A stretch of 64,000 nt of DNA from Zhihengliuella flava (GTDB lineage: Bacteria; Actinomycetota; Actinomycetes; Actinomycetales; Micrococcaceae): NCBI RefSeq assembly GCF_015751895.1, contig NZ_JADOTZ010000001.1, positions 2,170,001-2,234,000 of the forward strand, in the 5' to 3' direction. The notes beneath the pieces are model-generated. The model was not told the origin of the DNA. It saw nothing but the letters and a program-made list of their open reading frames with translations, and searched no databases. The translations under genes and the position numbers were made by a program. How positions within the stretch are numbered: position 1 is the first letter of the stretch; every line of letters starts with the position of its first letter. This document shows positions 58,501-64,000 of the stretch, piece by piece.

Positions 58501-58998
58501 CAGTTCAAACTGGAGCGCGAGGGGCTGAATGTTGCCGCTCGGGTCCACCGCGTCGGACGCGCCCCGCCCGGCGTGGGGCGCCGCAGGATGCTTGGCTGCT
58601 CCCGCCGACAACAGGCCATCGAGGCTCTGATGCCACGCAGGCGTTTCCGTCGGAAGGTCCGGCGCTGGAAAGTCCTCCTTGGCGGCCATGTGCAGCGAAT
58701 TGGATTGGATCATGATGGCTGCGGTGTGCTTGCAGTTCTGGCCGACGGGGCAGGAGCAATAGGCCGCGGCGATGCGCCAGCCGTTCTTGGCGTTTTCCAG
58801 CTCGACTGCCGGCGTGTACGGCTCGGCGGCGGTGCCCTGGACGTCGGCGCTGAGCGTGTCATCCGCCGTGTCCCAGTCGATCTCCAGGATGGCCGCTGAA
58901 TCCGCGTACTCCTTGCCGCGGGTAAACGCCGCGCCCCCGACTACGCGGAGGATTTCACGGGCGTCGATCAGCGGGAACTGCTCAGTGGTCATCCGCAT
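55552..58998 (-). CDS. SWI2/SNF2-family DEAD/DEAH helicase with SWIM zinc finger
   Basis: 1148 residues. N-terminal SWIM zinc finger CSCPVGQNCKHT (about 80-91), a long middle region (100-650) typical of bacterial HepA-like proteins, then the Snf2 motor: motif I LADDMGLGKTLQTLALML near 700, DEAQ motif LVLDEAQFVKN, motif III ITGTPMENN and helicase C with motif VI AVDRAHRIGQTRNV. Translocates on double-stranded DNA or displaces proteins; role in repair or transcription recycling is likely. Start at 58998 or 58992 (MTTEQ). Right boundary of the island; GC rises again here. Confidence 0.93.
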   Translation of the reverse strand: MRMTTEQFPLIDAREILRVVGGAAFTRGKEYADSAAILEIDWDTADDTLSADVQGTAAEPYTPAVELENAKNGWRIAAAYCSCPVGQNCKHTAAIMIQSNSLHMAAKEDFPAPDLPTETPAWHQSLDGLLSAGAAKHPAAPHAGRGASDAVDPSGNIQPLALQFELRDNMLSAHRQWAPGSGAGRTRASRRFQLGVRPMVRSGNGRWVRGNLRWNSISFKTYGLNLDEEQHRWFCQFVPLHRANGQLYFGEDNDWINLDDFSSPLLWNLLAEARSLGIAFIGRQGETSIELIEPAELSLDATRGEDGHGEDLLLRPSLLVSEPAGPAQPVDAPDHGDDGAAGGSADTADKELTRVPLSTDLPAGPIGHHGAYLAVSGGSRILLAPMRHRLNETERELFRHPEAIQIPAADVPQFLRRLYPRLGRKVALTSPDGSVQLPHIQPPKLIMTTEFNGEDQADVEWEFDYGGITVDTETRDAETEHALEQAALRTLVDTPLHGSVLAPRTLTGLHTVDLIRTIMPAIAALEGTEVRTTGEQPPFHELTEAPELTVTTVESDRRDWFDLGLIIAVGDRRIPYADILRALARGETRMLMPDKTWFSLEQPLFDKLRALVTEATALTDTTAEELKITRYQASLWEELDALAANSEGPDSWYAGVGSLLNFAEQREVTLPPGLRADLRPYQKDGFAWLATLWHNGLGGVLADDMGLGKTLQTLALMLHAKDAWNTGASADPANQPGPFLVVAPTSVVGNWADEAAKFAPELSVATVTDTQPRAAVKLGALAEEYDVVITSYTLFRLDAEAYQDQPWAGLVLDEAQFVKNKSTKAHQAARDLTARFKLAITGTPMENNLMELWSIFAIVSPGLFPSALRFAENYQRPIERQGLDEPLGRLRRRVRPFMLRRTKDAVVTDLPAKQEQVLHVDLTPKHRKIYDTHLQRERQKILRLVEDMDKNRFTIFQSLTLLRMLSLDASLIDDEYADVPSAKLDVLFEQLEDVLAEGHRALVFSQFTSFLKRAADRLEAEGVEYVYLDGSTRQRQEVIAAFKAGRAPVFLISLKAGGFGLNLTEADYCFLLDPWWNPAAESQAVDRAHRIGQTRNVMVYRMVAKDTIEEKVVALQDAKRQLISSVMDDGDGFGSALTADDIRGLLNE

Positions 58999-59088
58999 AT
59001 GTTTTCACGATTCGCGCCGAACCCGCTAACCGTCAGGTGTGGGGAGGGTGGAGCGCGCGTGAACGCTCAGCCGGAGGATGCGCGGCCC

Positions 59089-60126
59089 CTACACGGGGGC
59101 GGCGGTGCTGGAGCGCAGGCGCAGTGACGGTTCAAACCGCTGGTCCACACAAGGGGCAGCCGGGAAGGCGACGCGACGAAGCGCGGCGCGCGCGGCGGCG
59201 TGGGACATGGCGGGAGCATCCACGTCGACGGTGGTGAGCTCGACGCCTGTCAATCCGGCGGTGCGCGAGTTGTCGTAGCCGACCACCGAGAGGTCACGTG
59301 GTACCGCTAGCCCGTGGGCGAACGCCGCTTCACGGACGGCGAAGGCCAGCTCGTCGTTATGCGTCATCACGGCTGTGGGGCGCAGGGCGGCGGGGCGGGC
59401 CATCAGGTCGGCGGCGGCGGCTGCCGCGACCTCGCGCGAGTATCCGTCGGAGACGATGACCTCCGGGGTCAGCCCGCGTTCGGTCATGACGCTCACGTAG
59501 GTGTCCCGGCGCGTGGTGTACCCGGTGACGGCTGGCCCCGTCAGGTGCGCAATGCGGCGATGCCCGAGGCCGAGAAGGTGCTCGAGGGCGAGGCGGGTCC
59601 CCGCCGCGTCGTCCGGGTAGACGCTGTCCACGCCGGCGATATGGCGGAAGAGCGCGACGAGCGGGGAGCGGGCGTTGAGGGCGACGGCGTCGTCTTTACT
59701 GCCGGTGAGCGCGGTGGAGATGATCACGCCGACGTTGGCCTCCACGAGGGCATCGACCGCCCGGGGATCTGGATGTCCGGGGGCGGTGTCCACGGCCAAG
59801 ACCAGCCGCTGCTGGGCGTCAGTGACGACTTCTTGAACGCCGCGCAAAACGGTCGAGTAGATGTCATTGCGCGCGTCCAAGAGATGCAGGCCGACGGCGG
59901 TGCGGCGGCGGGTGGCGAGGTCCGCGGCCAGGCCGTTGCGTCGGTAGCCGCGCCGTTGAGCGGTGGCCAGGATGCGGGCCCGCATGTCCGCCGAGACGCC
60001 CGGCTGGTCCCGCAAGGCGAGCGATACCAAGGTGCGGGACACCCCGAGCTCGCGGGCCAGATCCGACTGCGTGGCGCCCGGTGAGCCGGCACCGAGCGCC
60101 GCGGATGCGCGGGGAGAGTCGTTCAT
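59089..60126 (-). CDS. LacI-family transcriptional regulator near inositol genes
   Basis: About 345 residues from the ATG of MNDSPRASAA (60126; 60135 is also possible). Helix-turn-helix SDLARELGVSRTLVSLALRD and hinge region YRRNGLAADLATRRR, then a PBP-like sensor domain (about 65-340). It diverges from the sugar porter gene across a ~130-base region, so it probably controls that operon and itself. Effector unknown; inositol or a derivative by context. Confidence 0.87.
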   Translation of the reverse strand: MNDSPRASAALGAGSPGATQSDLARELGVSRTLVSLALRDQPGVSADMRARILATAQRRGYRRNGLAADLATRRRTAVGLHLLDARNDIYSTVLRGVQEVVTDAQQRLVLAVDTAPGHPDPRAVDALVEANVGVIISTALTGSKDDAVALNARSPLVALFRHIAGVDSVYPDDAAGTRLALEHLLGLGHRRIAHLTGPAVTGYTTRRDTYVSVMTERGLTPEVIVSDGYSREVAAAAAADLMARPAALRPTAVMTHNDELAFAVREAAFAHGLAVPRDLSVVGYDNSRTAGLTGVELTTVDVDAPAMSHAAARAALRRVAFPAAPCVDQRFEPSLRLRSSTAAPV

Positions 60127-60179
60127 GGATCTCATCTTCGCATGGGTCTGGCCGTCGCCGGAGAACTTTTTTGTGTATA

Positions 60180-60189
60180 TGACCTGACA
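60180..60189 (+). promoter_or_regulatory. IolR-type box upstream of the sugar porter
   Basis: TGACCTGACA fits KGWCHTRACA, the published C. glutamicum IolR (GntR) motif as I recall it, in the gap between the LacI gene and the porter. Confidence 0.5.
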
Positions 60190-60258
60190 AACTTACTTTC
60201 GCGCGTTAGTCTGATGAGACACAGATCACAGATGGATGAGACGAAGGAGTTGTGGGCC

Positions 60259-61713
60259 ATGAGTTCGCACCCATTTACCGCCCCCGGTGGGACGCCGACG
60301 CTGCCGCCGCTGACCGGTGGGCCGCATCGCCGCCGCTTGGGCCAGGTGGCCTTGATCGCCACGTTCGGCGGCCTGCTGTTCGGCTATGACACGGGCGTGA
60401 TCAATGGCGCGCTGCGCCCGATGTCCGCCGAACTGGGCTTGAATGCGTTCACCGAGGGCGTGGTGACGTCCTCGCTCCTGTTCGCCGCGGCCGTGGGCGC
60501 CATGCTCGGCGGTCGCATCTCGGATGGCTGGGGCCGGCGCAAGACCATTCTGGTGTTGGCGGTCGCGTTCTTCGTTGGAGCCATGGCCGTGGTGTTTGCG
60601 CCCGGTTTGGGGGTCCTCGTTGCGGGGCGCATCGTCCTGGGGCTCGCCGTCGGCGGCGCCTCCACGGTGGTTCCTGTGTTTCTGGCGGAGCTGGCGCCCT
60701 ATGAGATCCGGGGCGCCCTCGCCGGACGAAACGAGCTCATGATCGTCATTGGGCAGTTGGCCGCGTTCGTGGTCAATGCCATCATCGGCAACACGCTCGG
60801 GCACCTCGAGGGCGTCTGGCGCGTCATGTTCGCCGTCGCCGCGTTGCCGGCCATCGCCCTCTTCATTGGCATGTTGCGCATGCCGGAGTCGCCCCGCTGG
60901 CTGGTCGCCCAGGGTCGCATCGACGAGGCCGCGGAGGTCTTGGGCACCGTGCGCTCGCCGGAGCGCGCGGCCGCGGAGCTCGATGAGGTGCGTCAATCCG
61001 CGGCTCAGGACGAGCGGGCCGTCAACGAGGGCTTCGGGGCGCTGCGGAACTCGTGGTTCGTCCGGATTCTGTTGGTCGGCATCGGCATCGGCGTCTTTCA
61101 GCAATTCACCGGGATCAACTCGATCATGTACTACGGGCAGACCGTCTTGGTGGAGTCGGGCTTCGGTGAGCGGGCCGCCTTGGTGGCCAACATCGCCCCC
61201 GGCGTCATCGCCGTGGTCGGAGGCCTCATCGCCCTGCGGCTGATGCAAACGATGGATCGACGCAAGACCCTCATGATCGGCTTTTCGCTGACCACGGTCT
61301 GCCACCTGCTGATCGGCACCTTTTCCATCGCGCTCCCCGAAGATCATCCGGCGCGGCCGTGGGTCATCCTGCTGTTGGTGGTGGCGTTCGTCGGGTCGAT
61401 GCAGACGTTCCTGAATATTGCCGTGTGGGTCCTCCTCTCGGAGATTTTCCCGCTGCGGGTCCGCGCCTTCGGGATGGGCGTGTCCGTCTTCTGCCTGTGG
61501 ATCGCCAACGCGGTGCTGGGCCTCTACTTCCCGACCCTCGTGGAGACCGTGGGCATTACGGGGACCTTCTTCCTCTTTGCGGGCCTCGGCGTGCTGGCCT
61601 TGCTCTTCGTCAAGACGCAGGTTCCCGAGACGCGTGGCATCACGCTGGAAAAGGTGGAGGAGGACGTGCAAACGGGCGAAATTTTCCTGCATCACCTCCG
61701 CGCGGAGAAGTGA
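60259..61713 (+). CDS. MFS sugar porter, probable myo-inositol/sugar transporter
   Basis: 484 residues, 12 helices, sugar-porter family. Signatures: GGLLFGYDTGVINGAL (helix 1), DGWGRRKT, RIVLGLAVGGASTVVPVFLAELAP, PESPRWLVA, QQFTGINSIMYYGQ and PETRGITLEKVEED at the end. Context (iolC, aldolase, iolD downstream) makes myo-inositol uptake the best guess; other cyclitols or sugars remain possible. Start: ATG at 60259, with GAAGGAG about 10 bases upstream; longer in-frame starts would take in the operator region. Confidence 0.9.
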   Translation: MSSHPFTAPGGTPTLPPLTGGPHRRRLGQVALIATFGGLLFGYDTGVINGALRPMSAELGLNAFTEGVVTSSLLFAAAVGAMLGGRISDGWGRRKTILVLAVAFFVGAMAVVFAPGLGVLVAGRIVLGLAVGGASTVVPVFLAELAPYEIRGALAGRNELMIVIGQLAAFVVNAIIGNTLGHLEGVWRVMFAVAALPAIALFIGMLRMPESPRWLVAQGRIDEAAEVLGTVRSPERAAAELDEVRQSAAQDERAVNEGFGALRNSWFVRILLVGIGIGVFQQFTGINSIMYYGQTVLVESGFGERAALVANIAPGVIAVVGGLIALRLMQTMDRRKTLMIGFSLTTVCHLLIGTFSIALPEDHPARPWVILLLVVAFVGSMQTFLNIAVWVLLSEIFPLRVRAFGMGVSVFCLWIANAVLGLYFPTLVETVGITGTFFLFAGLGVLALLFVKTQVPETRGITLEKVEEDVQTGEIFLHHLRAEK

Positions 61714-61740
61714 GCCCATGAAGGTGCCACATTGTTTAGT

Positions 61741-61766
61741 TGTCCTGACAAATGTTTGACAGGACA
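61741..61766. promoter_or_regulatory. Near-perfect 26-base dyad (IolR-type) before iolC
   Basis: TGTCCTGACAAA followed by TG and TTTGACAGGACA; arms match at 11 of 12 positions. The left half fits KGWCHTRACA exactly; the right half has one mismatch. It lies 84 bases before the iolC start. Confidence 0.7.
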
Positions 61767-61849
61767 TATCGAGTCGTAGCAGAGTATTCGGTGACAGGTA
61801 TCACACCCGCGAGGGTGGAGGCAGGGTTAAGCAAGAAAGGCGGGACGAC

Positions 61850-62842
61850 GTGAGCTTCGACCTCTTGACGATGGGGCGCATCAGCGTGGACATCTATCCC
61901 AACGACGTCGGGCGGAGCCTGGAGGACGTCGAATCCTTCGGGAAGTACCTCGGTGGATCCCCCTCCAATGTGGCCGTCGCCGCGGCCCGGCATGGGGACC
62001 GGACGGGCGTCATTACGCGGACGGGGGAGGACCCGTTCGGGACGTACCTCCACGGCCAGCTGAGCAAGTTCGGGGTGGACGACCAATTCGTGAGCGCGGT
62101 ACCCGGGCTGCAGACGCCGGCGACCTTCTGCGCGATCCTCCCGCAGGAGCAGCAGTTCCCGCTGTACTTCTACGGCCGGTTCCCCACCGCCCCGGACCTG
62201 CAGATTCGGGCCGACGAGCTCGACGTCGAGGCGATCGCCGCGGCGCGCGTCTTCTGGTCCACGGTGACCGGGCTCTGCCAAGAGCCCAGCGCGTCGGCGC
62301 ATCTCGCGGCCCATCAGGCCCGTCCCCGGACCGAGCTCGCAGAGGGGCAGTACACCGTGCTCGACCTGGATTACCGGCCCATGTTCTGGGAGTCGGTGGA
62401 TGAGGCCCGCGCCCGCGTCGCCCAGGTGCTTCCCCACGTCACCGTCGCCATCGGCAATGACGAGGAATGTGCCGTGGCGGTCGGCGACGGAACCCCGGAC
62501 GAGCAGGCGGACCGCCTCCTCGACGCCGGCGTCGAGATCGCCGTCGTCAAGCTGGGGCCCGAAGGGGTTATGGCCAAGACCCGGACCGAACGCGTGGTCT
62601 CCGCGCCAGTTCCCGTCGAGACCCTCAACGGGCTGGGTGCTGGCGACTCCTTCGGCGGAGCGTTCGTCCACGGCCTGCTGGCCGGGTGGCCGTTGGCCCA
62701 AACCCTCGATTTCGCCAACGCCGCTGGCGCCCTCGTGGCCTCCCGCCTCTCCTGTGCCGATGCCATGCCCACCACCGACGAGGTCCGCGCGCTCCTGAGC
62801 GAGCGCGGCCGCCTCGTCCCCAACACGGAGGCTTCCGTATGA
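61850..62842 (+). CDS. iolC: 5-dehydro-2-deoxygluconokinase
   Basis: 330 residues from GTG 61850. PfkB-type kinase: LTMGRISVDIYPNDVG, LGGSPSNVAVAAARHG and the anion-hole NGLGAGDSFGGAF with the catalytic Asp. Phosphorylates DKG in the myo-inositol pathway. The stop overlaps the start of the aldolase-like gene by 4 bases. Confidence 0.92.
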   Translation: MSFDLLTMGRISVDIYPNDVGRSLEDVESFGKYLGGSPSNVAVAAARHGDRTGVITRTGEDPFGTYLHGQLSKFGVDDQFVSAVPGLQTPATFCAILPQEQQFPLYFYGRFPTAPDLQIRADELDVEAIAAARVFWSTVTGLCQEPSASAHLAAHQARPRTELAEGQYTVLDLDYRPMFWESVDEARARVAQVLPHVTVAIGNDEECAVAVGDGTPDEQADRLLDAGVEIAVVKLGPEGVMAKTRTERVVSAPVPVETLNGLGAGDSFGGAFVHGLLAGWPLAQTLDFANAAGALVASRLSCADAMPTTDEVRALLSERGRLVPNTEASV

Positions 62843-63777
62843 CCGCCCTATCTCTGGATCTCGACGATCCCCGGCGCTATGAATTCCTGACCAGGCTTCG
62901 GCTCGAGGACCCGACGTCCGTGGCCCGGGCCGCGCAGGCTCGCCGCCGCCACGCGGGACCGCGGCTCGGCGAACAGAACTTCATCGTCGCCGCCGACCAC
63001 ACGGCCCGCGGCGCGATGGGGGCCCAGGGCAATCCCTCGGCGATGAATGACCGCCGTGTCCTGCTCGACCGTCTCCAAGTAGCGCTCGCCCATCCGGCGG
63101 TCGACGGCGTCCTCGCCAGCCCCGACATCCTCGATGACCTACTGCTGCTCGGCGCGCTCGAGGGCAAGTTGGTCTTCGGGTCGATGAATCGTGGAGGCCT
63201 GGCCGGCTACGTCAACGAGTTCGATGATCGCTTCACCGGACACACGGCGCAGGCGCTGGCGGATCTCGGAGCCGACGGCGGCAAGATGCTCACGCGTATT
63301 GCCTACGACGACGCCGCCACCGCCTCGCTGCTCGAGGCCACGGCGCACGCCATTGACGAGCTCACCTCGCGCGGGCTCATCGCTATGGTGGAACCCTTCC
63401 TGTCCCAGCGGGTCGAAGGGCGCGCGCGCAACGACTTGACCCCGGAGGCGGTGATCAAGTCCGTGGCCATCGCGGCTGGCCTCGGAGCCAGCAGCGCCTA
63501 TAAGTGGATGAAGCTGCCCGTCGTCGCCGACATGGAGCGCGTCATGGCCTCCACCACGATGCCTACGGTCCTCTTGGGTGGGGACCCGACGGAGAAGCCG
63601 GACGAGGTCTTCGCCTCGTGGGAGCGAGCCCTCGCCCTGCCCGGTGTTCAAGGCCTCACGGTGGGACGCACGCTGTTGTACCCCGCCGACGGCGACGTCG
63701 ACGGCGCCGTCGCGGCAGCAGCTGGGCTGCTGCGCCGCAGCGCGCCGCAGGAGCAGGAAACGGAGATTCACGCATGA
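62839..63777 (+). CDS. Cgl0158-family (beta/alpha)8-barrel protein, aldolase-like
   Basis: 312 residues. Homologues sit in actinobacterial inositol clusters. Key segments: NFIVAADHTARGAMGAQGNP, VDGVLASPDILDDLLLL, VFGSMNRGGLAGYVNEFDDR, GGKMLTRIAYDD, MVEPFLSQRV and SSAYKWMKLPVV with a possible Schiff-base lysine. DeoC/LacD-type fold, so it may perform the aldol cleavage step usually done by IolJ on 6-phospho-DKG; not proven. ATGA overlaps on both sides (4 bases each) show tight coupling with iolC and iolD. Confidence 0.85.
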   Translation: MTALSLDLDDPRRYEFLTRLRLEDPTSVARAAQARRRHAGPRLGEQNFIVAADHTARGAMGAQGNPSAMNDRRVLLDRLQVALAHPAVDGVLASPDILDDLLLLGALEGKLVFGSMNRGGLAGYVNEFDDRFTGHTAQALADLGADGGKMLTRIAYDDAATASLLEATAHAIDELTSRGLIAMVEPFLSQRVEGRARNDLTPEAVIKSVAIAAGLGASSAYKWMKLPVVADMERVMASTTMPTVLLGGDPTEKPDEVFASWERALALPGVQGLTVGRTLLYPADGDVDGAVAAAAGLLRRSAPQEQETEIHA

Positions 63778-64000
63778 GCACCCGCACCATGACGGTGGCC
63801 CAGGCCGTCGTCGAATTCCTCGGCCGCCAATACACGGTGGATACCGTTGGTGGGCAGAGCTACCGGGAGCGCTTGATCCCCGGGATGTTCGGCATCTTCG
63901 GTCACGGCAACGTCGCTGGCGTGGGTCAGGCGCTGAAGCAGTATCAGGCAGCGGATCCCACCCTGATGCCGTACTACCAAGGCCGCAACGAGCAGGCGCA
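63774..64000 (+). CDS. iolD: 3D-(3,5/4)-trihydroxycyclohexane-1,2-dione hydrolase, 5' part
   Basis: First 75 residues; the rest is beyond the window. MTVAQAVVEFLGRQYTVDT and GMFGIFGHGNVAGVGQALKQ, with MPYYQGRNEQA, form the IolD N-terminal ThDP-binding (PYR) domain. ThDP-dependent ring opening in myo-inositol catabolism. ATG overlaps the previous stop. Confidence 0.93.
   Translation, partial: MSTRTMTVAQAVVEFLGRQYTVDTVGGQSYRERLIPGMFGIFGHGNVAGVGQALKQYQAADPTLMPYYQGRNEQA

Overview
The window is high-GC actinobacterial chromosome. Evidence: the 23S rRNA fragment carries the domain III insertion typical of high-GC Gram-positives; there is a free-standing groEL behind a CIRCE element, actinobacterial small families (DUF3263, DUF3027, DUF4031, WXG100), and cell-wall hydrolases behind c-di-AMP (ydaO-type) riboswitches. 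Gene content and layout suggest the Micrococcaceae (Arthrobacter/Kocuria/Zhihengliuella-like); genus is not decidable by eye.

Layout. 0-1.9 kb: end of an rRNA operon (23S 3' part, 5S, terminator). 1.95-5.9 kb: SRPBCC protein and FAD-linked oxidase, tRNA-Pro, then thiC behind a TPP riboswitch. 6-16 kb: a maltose/maltodextrin module (LacI repressor and alpha-glucosidase divergent from malE-malF-malG-GH13, two matching operators between, and a MsiK-type ATPase convergent downstream), followed by otsA-otsB for trehalose. 18-25.9 kb: DsbA-like protein, tRNA-Thr, tRNA-Val, flavin monooxygenase, ThrE-type exporter, ung, DUF3263 and LytR_C proteins, alditol oxidase-like enzyme. 26-34.5 kb: groEL, HD/DUF4031 protein, orphan WXG100 protein, two-component system, cold-shock protein, DUF3027, serC, DtxR-type regulator. 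35-37.6 kb: two secreted peptidoglycan hydrolases (M23 and NlpC/P60), each with an MtrA-box-like direct repeat, a c-di-AMP riboswitch and a TTG start. 37.9-43.8 kb: HNH nuclease, then molybdenum cofactor/formate dehydrogenase-like genes (mobA-DUF6457, moeA, fdhD, fdhF/ydeP type). 43.8-53.8 kb: ABC exporter, NUDIX, ROK regulator, tRNA-Arg, pcrA, sucC-sucD, zinc alcohol dehydrogenase. 55.5-59 kb: SWI2/SNF2 helicase. 59-64 kb: LacI regulator divergent from an inositol-type operon (sugar porter, iolC, Cgl0158-family aldolase, start of iolD) with IolR-type boxes.

The accessory island is 53.8-55.5 kb, between the alcohol dehydrogenase and the helicase. Its GC content is visibly lower (27/60 in the line starting 54361 against 41/60 in the line starting 52801). 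It holds a two-helix membrane peptide, a thioredoxin-like CGKC gene broken by a frameshift and an in-frame stop, and an intact 231-residue protein whose last 77 residues carry 14 cysteines and end in CNRAC. That tail resembles halocin C8-type bacteriocins, and the two-part layout resembles the halocin C8 precursor, in which immunity protein and bacteriocin come from one polypeptide. This is the best candidate in the window for an undescribed system.

All assignments come from reading the sequence and remembered family motifs; no database search was run.
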